In this document: positions 37,269-45,599 of the stretch, one piece after another
How the letters are laid out: each line of letters starts with the position of its first letter
Position numbering within the stretch: the first letter of the stretch is position 1
DNA from: Desulfohalobiaceae bacterium S24
GTDB taxonomy: Bacteria; Desulfobacterota; Desulfovibrionia; Desulfovibrionales; Desulfothermaceae
Reading direction: 5' to 3'
Length of the DNA stretch: 64,000 nucleotides
Assembly (NCBI GenBank): GCA_011389765.1
Contig: JAABTT010000001.1
Location: 1-64,000, forward strand
Position numbers and translations under genes: made by a program
The notes under the pieces: model-generated
What the model was told of the DNA's origin: nothing
Seen by the model: only the letters and a program-made list of their open reading frames with translations
Databases searched by the model: none

Positions 37269-37606
37269 GAATCAGCCTGCAGGCTGCTGGTTTCTGATGC
37301 TATCCAGTCGAGGAATTCCCGGTTCCCGCCGACAATGGGCAAGGCGACAATGCAGGGGCAGTCATAGCTGTGGATCTTTCGAACCGTATCGCTCAGCTGT
37401 TCGACAAGACCGGATTGTGTTTTGGCCAGGAGTACAGTCTCCTGTTCGCTTTGAACGGCATTCTGCCACCAGAACAGGGACTGCATAGGATTGAGAATGT
37501 TGATGCAGGCCGCCAGTTTCAGACGAACCAGGGTTTCCCCGATTTTTTCCGCTTCCTGCGGGTCCGCGGCGGTCATGTAGACCAGGACGGGAGTGGTTTC
37601 GGACAT
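37265..37606 (-). CDS. cutA: Divalent-cation tolerance protein CutA
   Basis: A 113-residue trimeric CutA1. I take ATG 37606 (MSETTPVLVYMTAAD), with CAGGAG seven bases upstream, rather than the 120-residue track ORF. The segment KLAACINILNPMQSLFWWQNAVQSEQETVLLAKTQ matches the CutA core, including the AACvN and W/E positions, and HSYDCPCIVALPIVGGNREFLDWI matches its C-terminal block. In other bacteria CutA is linked to copper/divalent metal tolerance, though the mechanism is unclear. The stop overlaps the miaB start. Confidence 0.92.
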   Translation of the reverse strand: MSETTPVLVYMTAADPQEAEKIGETLVRLKLAACINILNPMQSLFWWQNAVQSEQETVLLAKTQSGLVEQLSDTVRKIHSYDCPCIVALPIVGGNREFLDWIASETSSLQADS

Positions 37607-37623
37607 AGCAATGCTCCTGTTTT

Positions 37624-38790
37624 TCAATGCTTGTCTTGATGTTCTTTGGACGCCCCGAGCAGATACCGGAGTTCAGCCACTGACCGGCCTGTTTTTTCAG
37701 CGAGGTCCTGAAGCGCTTCGAACTCCGGCTTGGTGAAAGTGTGATCTTTGAAGTGCACTGTTTTGGCCCGAAGCCGGCCCAATGGTGTCTGAAGTGTTGC
37801 GGCTTCTCTGGGCAGGATCACCCGCTCCGAGACCCGCCGCCGGATGCCAGGGGACAGGCTATGTTCAAAAAAAGTCTCCTGGATCCGGGTCAGATCGTCT
37901 GGCCGGCAGAGGACCTGCAGCAGGCCCCCCGGACGATTTTTTTTCATCACCCCGGGCAGGTAGATGAAATCCAAAGCGCCCGCCGTTTGCAGTGCGGCAA
38001 AGAGGCTCCCCAGATCTTCGCCGTTCAAATGATCCAGATTACTCTCCAGAATCCAGATGTCTTCCAGGGCGGCGCGTGACTCGCTTTCAAGCAAAAAAGC
38101 CCGCAGTCCGTTGGGAACCGATCCCAGGTCCATACTTCCCCAGCCTGTTCCCGATGTTTGCAGGCGCCCCAGGGGGCCCTGGCCGAATTGGCTTACGATT
38201 TGATCAAGGATCAAGGCCCCGGTGGGGGTGATGATCTCCTGTTCAAAATCAGTGGGGTAGACCGGCTTCCCCTGCAGAAGCCGGACCGTGGCCGGAGCGG
38301 GCAGGGGCAGCCGGCCGTGTGCGGTATCCACAAATCCCCGGAACCAGGGAAGTCTGGAACAGCTCACTGATTGTACTCCGAGCTGCTCCAGAGCCCAGAA
38401 ACACCCGAAGACATCGACAAGGGTGTCCACAGCCCCGACTTCGTGAAAATGGACCTCGGTGATATCCAGGCCATGGACCGAGGCCTCGGCCTCGGCCAGC
38501 CGGTTGAAGGCGAGCCGGCTTTTTTCCTTGGCCTGGGCGGTCAATCCGGAGCCCTCGATGAGTTCCAGAATGTCGTTCAGGTTTCTGAAGTGCTGCTCCC
38601 CTTGGGGGGTGATGTCCAGGGCGGTGCCCAGCAGACCGTGTCTGTTGAGTGTGTGACCCTGGATTGTGACCCGGAGGCCGATATCCCCCAGGAGAGACTT
38701 GAATGGCGACAGATTCAGACCCAGATCGATCATGGCCGCGAGGAACATATCTCCGCTGATGCCGCTGGAACATTCTAAGTGCAGATGCAT
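37624..38790 (-). CDS. larC: LarC-family nickel-insertion protein
   Basis: A 388-residue protein. It begins MHLHLECSSGISGDMFLAAMIDLG, matching the LarC opening (Y..C..GISGDM.L.A..D). The His-rich segment HGLDITEVHFHEVGAVDTLVDVFG is near residues 104-128. LarC inserts nickel as a CTP-dependent cyclometallase into the pincer cofactor of lactate racemase. In Lactiplantibacillus, LarC is produced by a frameshift from two ORFs; here it is one uninterrupted frame. The partners larA, larB and larE are not in this window. The ribosome site is weak. It heads the minus-strand run that continues into the tol genes. Confidence 0.88.
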   Translation of the reverse strand: MHLHLECSSGISGDMFLAAMIDLGLNLSPFKSLLGDIGLRVTIQGHTLNRHGLLGTALDITPQGEQHFRNLNDILELIEGSGLTAQAKEKSRLAFNRLAEAEASVHGLDITEVHFHEVGAVDTLVDVFGCFWALEQLGVQSVSCSRLPWFRGFVDTAHGRLPLPAPATVRLLQGKPVYPTDFEQEIITPTGALILDQIVSQFGQGPLGRLQTSGTGWGSMDLGSVPNGLRAFLLESESRAALEDIWILESNLDHLNGEDLGSLFAALQTAGALDFIYLPGVMKKNRPGGLLQVLCRPDDLTRIQETFFEHSLSPGIRRRVSERVILPREAATLQTPLGRLRAKTVHFKDHTFTKPEFEALQDLAEKTGRSVAELRYLLGASKEHQDKH

Positions 38791-38822
38791 ATGGATAATT
38801 TTCTTTTTTGAATCAGAGTCAA

Positions 38823-38857
38823 AGATCTGAAAGCAGGCTTGTCCTGCTTTCAGATCT
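38823..38857 (-). terminator. Hairpin at the end of pckA
   Basis: AGATCTGAAAGCAGG and CCTGCTTTCAGATCT are perfect 15-bp arms around CTTGT. The hairpin overlaps the pckA stop codon. There is no long T-tract on the minus strand, so termination may be weak or the element may stabilise the mRNA end. Confidence 0.7.
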
Positions 38858-40430
38858 GGGGACCGGCCTTGCTGATGTCAGAATTGATCTCGGTTTCAAA
38901 ATGTTCAAAATTTTGCTTGAAAAGTGAAGCCAGCTCTTTAGCTTTGAGGTCATAGCCCCCCTTGTCCAGCCAGGTGTTTCTGGGGTGGAGGATTTCATCT
39001 GGAACCCCCGGGCATTTTTTGGGAATGTACAAACCAAAAAAGGGATCCTGATCGTAGTCCACTTTGTTCAGACTGCCTTTCAGAGCGGCTCGGAGCAGGC
39101 TTCGCGTATACTGGATGGGCATTCTCTGGCCGATGCCGAAGGCCCCTCCGGACCAGCCGGTGTTGACAAGCCAGCAGTTGGCGTCATGTTCTTTGATTTT
39201 TTTTCCGAGCAGATCGGCATACACATGGGGGTGCAAGGCCATGAAAGGGGCTCCGAAACAGGTGCTGAAAGTGGCCTGGGGCTCGGTGACGCCGCGTTCC
39301 GTCCCGGCCAGTTTGGCCGTATATCCGGATAGAAAATAATACATGGCCTGTTCCGGCGTCAATTTGGAAATGGGAGGCAGGACCCCGAAGGCGTCGGCCG
39401 CGAGCATGAAGATGTTTTCCGGATGCGCCCCCGTACCTTTGCGGATGGTATTCGGGATATGGGCCAGAGGATACGCTGCCCGGGTGTTTTCAGTGAGCGA
39501 GTCGTCATCAAGGTCCAGGTGCCGGGTCTCGGGATCCAGATAGACGTTTTCCAGGACCGTGCCGAATTTCCGAGTGCATTCATAAATTTCCGGTTCGGCT
39601 TCCTTGGACAGGCGAATGACTTTGGCGTAGCAGCCTCCTTCGAAATTGAAAATGCCTTTTTCATCCCAGCCATGTTCGTCGTCGCCGATCAAGCGGCGGT
39701 CCGTAACTGTGGACAAGGTGGTTTTGCCGGTGCCGGAGAGTCCGAAATAGAGGGCGGTGTCGCCATGATCGCCGATATTGGCTGAACAGTGCATGCCCAG
39801 GATGTTTTTTTGAGGCATGAGGTAGTTCATGGCGGTGAATACGGCCTTTTTGATTTCTCCGGCATAACTGGTTCCCCCAATGAGAATCAGACGGCTGCCG
39901 AAATTGATGAGAATAAAGGCTTCGGAATTGGTGTGATCCATGTCCGGCAGGGCCTGGAATCGGGGGGCGTGGATCATGGTGAATTCAGGCTGGTGGGAGT
40001 GCAGTTTTTTGGAATCGGTGATCTGGATAAACATGTTTCTGGCAAACAGATTGGGCCAGGCATCTTCAGTGATGATTCTGAGGGGGACCTGGTATTCCTT
40101 ATCCGCTCCGGCATAGCAATCCTGGATGAAAATATCTTTGCCCTGCAGATAGGACAAAAGCCGGATATGAATGCGGTCAAAATTGTCTGCTGAGAATTTT
40201 TTGTTTTCCGGACCCCACCAGATCTGCTCTGCCGAGTTTTCTTCCTCCACAATGAATTTATCATGGGGCGAACGGCCGGTGTATTTTCCGGTTTTGACCA
40301 CCAGGGGGCCGAGATGGGCCATTTGACCTTCATGGCGGTTCAAGATTTCTTCATAGAGGATGGGAGTCGGAAGGTTGTGGTAAACCTTGCCTACGGTGCT
40401 CAGTCCGAGCTCCTTGATAATGTGATTCAT
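38850..40430 (-). CDS. pckA: Phosphoenolpyruvate carboxykinase (ATP)
   Basis: I start at ATG 40430 (MNHIIKELGLSTVGKVYHNL), behind CAGGAG, for 526 residues. The ATP-specific loop is YFGLSGTGKTTLS near residue 240, preceded by the metal/oxaloacetate segment HCSANIGDHGDTAL. The signature LIGDDEHGWDEKGIFNFEGGCYAKVIRLS follows. It interconverts oxaloacetate + ATP with PEP + CO2 + ADP; the kinase-loop GLSGTGKTT marks it as the ATP-type enzyme rather than the GTP-type. It would serve gluconeogenesis from C4 acids. It ends in the hairpin described above. Confidence 0.96.
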   Translation of the reverse strand: MNHIIKELGLSTVGKVYHNLPTPILYEEILNRHEGQMAHLGPLVVKTGKYTGRSPHDKFIVEEENSAEQIWWGPENKKFSADNFDRIHIRLLSYLQGKDIFIQDCYAGADKEYQVPLRIITEDAWPNLFARNMFIQITDSKKLHSHQPEFTMIHAPRFQALPDMDHTNSEAFILINFGSRLILIGGTSYAGEIKKAVFTAMNYLMPQKNILGMHCSANIGDHGDTALYFGLSGTGKTTLSTVTDRRLIGDDEHGWDEKGIFNFEGGCYAKVIRLSKEAEPEIYECTRKFGTVLENVYLDPETRHLDLDDDSLTENTRAAYPLAHIPNTIRKGTGAHPENIFMLAADAFGVLPPISKLTPEQAMYYFLSGYTAKLAGTERGVTEPQATFSTCFGAPFMALHPHVYADLLGKKIKEHDANCWLVNTGWSGGAFGIGQRMPIQYTRSLLRAALKGSLNKVDYDQDPFFGLYIPKKCPGVPDEILHPRNTWLDKGGYDLKAKELASLFKQNFEHFETEINSDISKAGPQI

Positions 40431-40480
40431 CGACTGCTCCTGTAGGTTTTTGTTTAAAAATGTAGCATGTTCAAACAAAT

Positions 40481-41329
40481 TTACAAGTTCTGCGTTTCAG
40501 GGGCTTCTCTCTCTGTGTTCCGCATGCTGCGCTCCGGTTTGTCCGATTCAGGGACGGCGTCGTCATCCGGGGCCAAAAACGGACAAAAGCGCCTCGCTTC
40601 AAAGCGAATAATATTACGTTCTTTCTGCTCAGAATACAAGATCAGAGGGGGGTCGATTATGAGGCCGGGATTTGCGTTTTTCACAGCCCGCAGCAGAAAA
40701 ATGCTGCTCCGGGATTTTTCCCGGGCCTGGACGAAACGGATGCGTTTCGGTTCAAGCCTGCAGGCAGACAATTTCAGGAGCAGCGTATTCAAGGAGGCCG
40801 AAGGAAAGACCAGATTCATCCGTCCTTTGTTTTTGAGCAGATAGGCCCCGGCCCGGAGAAAATCCTCCAAAGTTCCGGACGTTTCAAAACGGGCCTGGTT
40901 TTTGGGCGCCGACGGGGAAAGTCTGCCCTGCCGGAGGCTTCTGTACGGGGGATTGCAAAGAGCGCAGTCAAAGCTTTCAGGAAGGAAACTCCGGGAACTT
41001 TTGATGAAACGCAGATCCTGGGCCTGGGCTGAAAATTGATTTTCAAAACCCAGCTGAAATATGTTCTGCCGGGCGCAGGTCAGGAGTTCATCGGAAATAT
41101 CAAGGCCGGTGATCCGGAGATCAGCCTTTGGATGCAGGATGAGTAGTCCCAGGCCGGCCACCCCACATCCGGTCCCCAGATCGAGGATTCGCTCTCCTGG
41201 AGCACATTCGCTGAAGCAGGCCAGTAGCAGAGAATCCAGGGAAAAACGATAGCCCGTGTCCGGCTGTTTCAGACCACGGGGAAAAAAAGCTCGACCGGCC
41301 TGGGGGGTCAGGTTTTTTCTGTAGATCAT
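40481..41329 (-). CDS. TrmN6-like N6-adenine tRNA methyltransferase
   Basis: A 282-residue class I SAM methyltransferase. The SAM loop is ILDLGTGCGVAGLGLLIL near residues 45-62. The N6-adenine catalytic motif is CNPPYRSLRQGRLSP near residue 128. The opening AFFPRGLKQPDTGYRFSLDSLLLA resembles the TrmN6/YfiC family, which methylates A37 of tRNA-Val. Related RNA or protein methyltransferases (for example HemK-like) share NPPY, so the exact target is not certain. It follows murJ by 12 nt in the same direction. Confidence 0.83.
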   Translation of the reverse strand: MIYRKNLTPQAGRAFFPRGLKQPDTGYRFSLDSLLLACFSECAPGERILDLGTGCGVAGLGLLILHPKADLRITGLDISDELLTCARQNIFQLGFENQFSAQAQDLRFIKSSRSFLPESFDCALCNPPYRSLRQGRLSPSAPKNQARFETSGTLEDFLRAGAYLLKNKGRMNLVFPSASLNTLLLKLSACRLEPKRIRFVQAREKSRSSIFLLRAVKNANPGLIIDPPLILYSEQKERNIIRFEARRFCPFLAPDDDAVPESDKPERSMRNTEREAPETQNL

Positions 41330-41341
41330 TTGCCTGCCTGC

Positions 41342-42880
41342 TCAGGGCCTCCCGGCCTTTGACAATCGACTGTTGATGAGCCTGGCGATCATGCGTGCTT
41401 CCCGGAGATTGCAGGCCTGTGTCGCCAGATAGTACAGTCCGGTCCAGACAGGAATCAGCAACAGGGCCGGCCAGCCCCAGCCCGCGCTAAGGTAACTGCC
41501 TCCGCCGATGACCAGGCTGAACACGAGCATCCAGACAATTCCCGACTCCCATTTGAACCAGTTGCCGATTTTGTGTTTGAGGCTCAGGCCCAGTAAGATG
41601 ATATTTGCCCAGGACGATACAGAGACCGCCAGAGCCAGACCGGCATGGGCCAGGGGCTGCATGAGCAGAAGCCCGAGACAGAGATTCAACAGGAGGCAGA
41701 GTGCGGCGATTTTCACCGGCGTCCGGGTGTCTTCCAGAGCGTAGAAGGCTGAGACCAAAGACCGGATGGCGCAAAAAGCCGGCAGACCGGCGGCATACCC
41801 CAGCAAGGCCAGGACCGTCCCCTGTACGGCCTGGGGATCAAAGGCCCCGCGGCCGAACAGGGCTTTTACCAGGGGCAGGGCCAGGCCCATGAGACCGGCC
41901 ATGGCCGGCAGACTGATATACAGAGTCAAGTTGAAGGTGTCTTTGAGTGTCTCTATAAAATCACGAATCCGTCCCTGTGCCGAAAGTCCGGAAAGCCCGG
42001 GCAGGGCGGCGGTGCTGATGGCAATGCCGAAAATACCCAAAGGAAACTGAACGAGGCGGTCGGCGTAATAGAGATAGGAAATGCTTCCTTGGGCCAGAAA
42101 AGAGGCCAGGATAGTGTTCAGGACAATATTGAATTGATAGACCGCCGCTCCCACAATCGTGGGCAGCATAAGCCGGCCCACTTTCAGGACGGCTGGGTTT
42201 TTCAGCGGCCCCGGTCCGCGCCAGGTGAATCCCAGGCGCCGAAGGAACGGGATCTGCAGCAGGAATTGTCCGATGCCGGCGGCCAGCACCCCCCAGGCCA
42301 GGGCATACGGTACGGAAGTCCCGGCGCCTGCAGCGCTCAAAGCGGCGCTGATCAAAAAGATATTTAAGATGCACGGGGCCAGGGCCGGGGCCAGAAAATG
42401 GTTCATGGAGTTGAGAATCCCCATGCACAAGGCAACCAGGGATATAAAGACGATGTATGGAAAACAGATTCGCACGAGTGTGACAGTGATTTCAAAGGTC
42501 TGGACCTGTTCGCTCAAGCCGGGGGCGATGAGGTAGGTCAGCGGTCTGGCGGCGAGAAGAAACAAAAGGCTGATCACCCCCAGGATGATCAGCAGCCAGG
42601 TTCCGGTGGATCTGGCCAGGGTGAAGGCCTGCTCCAGGCCTTCTTCCTGCCGGGTCCGGGCGAAAACCGGGACAAAAGCCATGGTCAAAGATCCCTCGGC
42701 AAACAGTCGGCGCAGGAGATTGGGTATGCGGAAGGCGACAAAAAAGGCGTCTCCAAGGGGACCGGCACCCAGGGTAAAGGCGATGATCACATCCCGGATA
42801 AAGCCGAGAATCCGGCTCAATAAGGTCGCCCCGGCCACAACTGAAGCGTTTCCGGCTATTTTTTCCGTGTGCTTATTCAT
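41342..42880 (-). CDS. murJ: Lipid II flippase MurJ (MviN)
   Basis: An inner-membrane protein of about 512 residues with roughly fourteen hydrophobic segments. The opening AGNASVVAGATLLSRILGFIRDVIIAFTLGAGPLGDAFFVAFRIPNLLRRLFAEGSLTMAFVPVF matches MurJ and includes the conserved arginines of the central cavity. Later blocks such as FPLGIFGIAISTAALPGLSGL also fit. MurJ flips lipid II for peptidoglycan synthesis. The start is uncertain: MNKHTEK at 42880 (used here) or GTG 42910, neither with a clear ribosome site. It is divergent from the DUF493 gene. Confidence 0.95.
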   Translation of the reverse strand: MNKHTEKIAGNASVVAGATLLSRILGFIRDVIIAFTLGAGPLGDAFFVAFRIPNLLRRLFAEGSLTMAFVPVFARTRQEEGLEQAFTLARSTGTWLLIILGVISLLFLLAARPLTYLIAPGLSEQVQTFEITVTLVRICFPYIVFISLVALCMGILNSMNHFLAPALAPCILNIFLISAALSAAGAGTSVPYALAWGVLAAGIGQFLLQIPFLRRLGFTWRGPGPLKNPAVLKVGRLMLPTIVGAAVYQFNIVLNTILASFLAQGSISYLYYADRLVQFPLGIFGIAISTAALPGLSGLSAQGRIRDFIETLKDTFNLTLYISLPAMAGLMGLALPLVKALFGRGAFDPQAVQGTVLALLGYAAGLPAFCAIRSLVSAFYALEDTRTPVKIAALCLLLNLCLGLLLMQPLAHAGLALAVSVSSWANIILLGLSLKHKIGNWFKWESGIVWMLVFSLVIGGGSYLSAGWGWPALLLIPVWTGLYYLATQACNLREARMIARLINSRLSKAGRP

Positions 42881-43069
42881 GGACAGCGAGATGCCGGTTT
42901 CTGGTTTCACGGTGCACGGCCGCGGAGAGAAAAGGGGACTTCAGGTTTGCAGTTCTAAAAAGCCGGGGCGGACAGGGGGTGAAAAGGTCATTGCCAAAAT
43001 GCGTTTTCATGTCTTATACTGCCCCAAGTGCATACGAAGGCACTGTATTCCTCCGCTTGAGAGTTTTTT

Positions 43070-43333
43070 ATGGATACTGATTGGCGTCGATTCCAAAACC
43101 TTCTTGAAGCTCATCATGAATGGCCTTGTGAATATCTGTTCAAATTTATAGTCCCTGAAGAAAAAAAACAAGATGTTTTAAACCTTTTCGAATCCAAAGA
43201 CCGGATCAGCTCGAGAAAATCCAGCAAGGGCCGCTATGTGAGTATCAGCGCGACATGTACGGTCAATTGCAGTGAAGAGATTCTGGTCATTTATCAAGCT
43301 GCCGCCAGGATTCAAGGGGTCATTTCCCTCTAG
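43070..43333 (+). CDS. DUF493 (YbeD-like) protein
   Basis: An 87-residue protein. The central pattern EYLFKFIVPEEKKQDVLNLF, then SSRKSSKGRYVSISATCTVNCSEEILVIYQAAARIQGVISL, is the DUF493/YbeD signature. The fold is ACT-like, and E. coli YbeD is suggested to be regulatory without known ligands. No convincing ribosome site precedes the ATG, but the reading frame is well conserved to the family end. It begins a plus-strand run with fxsA and ubiD, and is divergent from murJ. Confidence 0.85.
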   Translation: MDTDWRRFQNLLEAHHEWPCEYLFKFIVPEEKKQDVLNLFESKDRISSRKSSKGRYVSISATCTVNCSEEILVIYQAAARIQGVISL

Positions 43334-43350
43334 CGGCACCCGGGGCGTCT

Positions 43351-43743
43351 ATGTTTTTCAAGCTTATCCTGGCCTTCACACTCATTCCTGTAGCGGAAAT
43401 TTATGTTTTGATCAAACTCGGCGGGGCCATTGGGGCTCTGAATACTGTCCTGACAGTTATTCTGACCGCAGTCATCGGAGCCTATCTGGCCAGGCTTGAG
43501 GGTACCCGAACGCTGCTCCGGCTCAGGAGCAACATGGAGCGGGGCGTGATGCCGGCCGGAGAACTGCTGGATGCCCTGCTTATATTTGTGGCCGGGGTTG
43601 TGCTTTTGACGCCGGGTTTTCTGACTGACGCGACCGGTCTTTTGCTGCTTTTCCCCGCGACCCGCTCCATAATCAAACAGTGGCTGAAGAAGCAGATACA
43701 GCATAAAATGGAATACAGGACCATTGATATTGATCGATTGTGA
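43351..43743 (+). CDS. FxsA-family membrane protein
   Basis: A 130-residue protein with hydrophobic segments at about 2-20, 25-45 and 70-95. The conserved pieces LILAFTLIPVAEIYVLIKLGGAIG, TAVIGAYLARLEGTRTLLRL and LLTPGFLTDATGLLLLFPATRS match FxsA, whose E. coli founder was found to affect phage T7 exclusion in F-plasmid strains. Its normal role is not known. It lies 17 nt after DUF493 and 15 nt before the UbiD-type gene. Confidence 0.9.
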   Translation: MFFKLILAFTLIPVAEIYVLIKLGGAIGALNTVLTVILTAVIGAYLARLEGTRTLLRLRSNMERGVMPAGELLDALLIFVAGVVLLTPGFLTDATGLLLLFPATRSIIKQWLKKQIQHKMEYRTIDIDRL

Positions 43744-43758
43744 TATTCAATACACGCA

Positions 43759-45597
43759 ATGGGATATAAAAACCTTGCCCAGTGCATCCGGGATCTGGAG
43801 TCCAGAGGGCAGCTCATTCGAGTCGATCAGGAAGTGGACCCTTATCTGGAGGTCGGCTCCATTCAGCGCAGGATTTTCCAGGCCGGCGGGCCGGCCGTGT
43901 TTTTCTCCAGGGTCAAGGGCAGTAAATTCCCGATGCTCGGGAATCTGTTCGGCACACAGGATCGGATTCGCTTTATCTTCCGGGACGGCCTCAAGGTCTT
44001 TCAGGAGATGCTCAAAGCCAAGGAAGACCTCACATCCTTGCTGCTGCATCCTTCCCGAATGGTGAAGGGCGGGCGGGCGCTGTGGCACAGCCGGCCGCGA
44101 AAGGTTAAAAGTGGTCCGCTTCTGTCTACAACAAGCCGTGTTTCGGATTTGCCCCAGCTTGTCTCCTGGCCGGACGACGGCGGCAGTTATATCACCCTGC
44201 CCCAGGTGTACAGCGAAAGCCCCGCGCGGCCGGGATTCAAGTCGTCCAATTTAGGGATGTACCGCATTCAGATGAGCGGCAAGCCGTTTGCGCCGGACCG
44301 GGAAGTGGGGCTTCACTATCAGATCCATCGGGGGATCGGCAGTCATCATGCCCAGGCCCTAAAATTTGGAAAGCCCTTGCCGGTGAATATATTTGTAGGC
44401 GGAGCACCGGCCATGACCATGGCCGCCATCATGCCCCTGCCCGAGGGGATTCCGGAGCTTTTTTTCGCCGGATTTCTCGGTGGGAGGCGGATTGCAGTGC
44501 TGGGTTTGGAAAACGGGCTCATCGCTCCGGCGGAAGCGGATTTTTGCCTCAGCGGCTGGGTCCATCCCCATCATGAACTGCCGGAAGGACCTTTTGGAGA
44601 TCATCTCGGGTACTACAGTCTGGCCCACGACTTTCCGGTCTTGACGGTGGACCGGGTTTATGCCCGGAAAGATGCTGTCTGGCCTTTTACCACAGTGGGA
44701 CGACCTCCCCAGGAAGATTCCGTGATCGGGGATTTTATCCACGAGCTGGTCGGCCCTCTTGTACCGTCTGTTTTTCAAGGGATCCATGAAGTGCACGCCG
44801 TGGATCAAGCCGGGGTTCACCCTCTGCTGCTGGCAGTGGGCAGTGAACGTTATGTTCCTTTTGCCGGAGAGCGGGTCCCGCAGGAACTCTTGACCAACGC
44901 CCATGCGCTTTTGGGAAGCACCCAGACCGCCCTCTCCAAATATATTTTCATTGCGGCCCGGGAGGACGATTCCAGGCTGAATGCGCATAATGTGCCTGAT
45001 TTTTTTTACCATATCCTGAGCCGGATCGACTGGAGCCGGGATCTGCATTTCCTGACCCGGACCACCATGGACACCCTGGACTATAGCGGCATCAGTCTGA
45101 ATCAGGGCTCGAAAGTGATCGCGGCCGCGGCAGGTCCTCCAAAACGTAAACTGCAGTCCACCCTCCCGGCTATTGACTGGCCGGAGGGTTTTGCGGCCCC
45201 GGTTCTCTTCGCCTTCGGCATCCTGGTGCTCCAGGGGCCGCGGCACACCCTCGGCCGGGACATGCAGGACCCTGAAATACAGGACTTGTGCCGCGCTCTG
45301 GAGACGAGTGGTGATCTGCAGGGGATTGCCCTGCTGGTGCTTGTCGACGACAGCCGATTCACGGTCCAATCCTGGGACAATTTCCTGTGGGTCGCCTTCA
45401 CCCGATCCGATCCTGCGACGGACAGTTATGGACTGCAGGCTTTCAGCCATTGCAAACATTGGGGCTGCGGATCCACGTTGGTGCTGGACGCCCGGCACAA
45501 GAGCTACCACGCTCCGGTTTTGGAACCTGACCCGGCTGTTGAAAAAAAAGTCGATGCCTACGCCGCCCCGGGCGGCCCTCTGCATGGAATCATTTAG
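43759..45597 (+). CDS. UbiD-family decarboxylase (menaquinone-type, about 612 aa)
   Basis: A 612-residue UbiD-type decarboxylase, expected to use prenylated FMN made by a UbiX partner. The UbiD core contains GLHYQIHRGIGSHHAQAL and FVGGAPAMTMAAIMPLPEGIPELFFAGFLGG. These are followed by the catalytic-acid region PHHELPEGPFGDHLGYYS, which supplies the E-x-P-F-G-D-H-x-G-Y-Y motif. The length (about 600) fits the menaquinone-biosynthesis decarboxylase group rather than E. coli UbiD (497). The UbiA-type gene at 19.5 kb would supply the preceding prenyl transfer. I infer menaquinone synthesis by the futalosine route; no mqnA-E genes are visible here. Confidence 0.9.
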   Translation: MGYKNLAQCIRDLESRGQLIRVDQEVDPYLEVGSIQRRIFQAGGPAVFFSRVKGSKFPMLGNLFGTQDRIRFIFRDGLKVFQEMLKAKEDLTSLLLHPSRMVKGGRALWHSRPRKVKSGPLLSTTSRVSDLPQLVSWPDDGGSYITLPQVYSESPARPGFKSSNLGMYRIQMSGKPFAPDREVGLHYQIHRGIGSHHAQALKFGKPLPVNIFVGGAPAMTMAAIMPLPEGIPELFFAGFLGGRRIAVLGLENGLIAPAEADFCLSGWVHPHHELPEGPFGDHLGYYSLAHDFPVLTVDRVYARKDAVWPFTTVGRPPQEDSVIGDFIHELVGPLVPSVFQGIHEVHAVDQAGVHPLLLAVGSERYVPFAGERVPQELLTNAHALLGSTQTALSKYIFIAAREDDSRLNAHNVPDFFYHILSRIDWSRDLHFLTRTTMDTLDYSGISLNQGSKVIAAAAGPPKRKLQSTLPAIDWPEGFAAPVLFAFGILVLQGPRHTLGRDMQDPEIQDLCRALETSGDLQGIALLVLVDDSRFTVQSWDNFLWVAFTRSDPATDSYGLQAFSHCKHWGCGSTLVLDARHKSYHAPVLEPDPAVEKKVDAYAAPGGPLHGII

Positions 45598-45599
45598 AG

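Noticed and set aside
44359-45585. 408-residue minus-strand ORF opposite the UbiD-type gene
   Set aside because: It is a shadow of a strongly conserved gene, with no recognisable domain.
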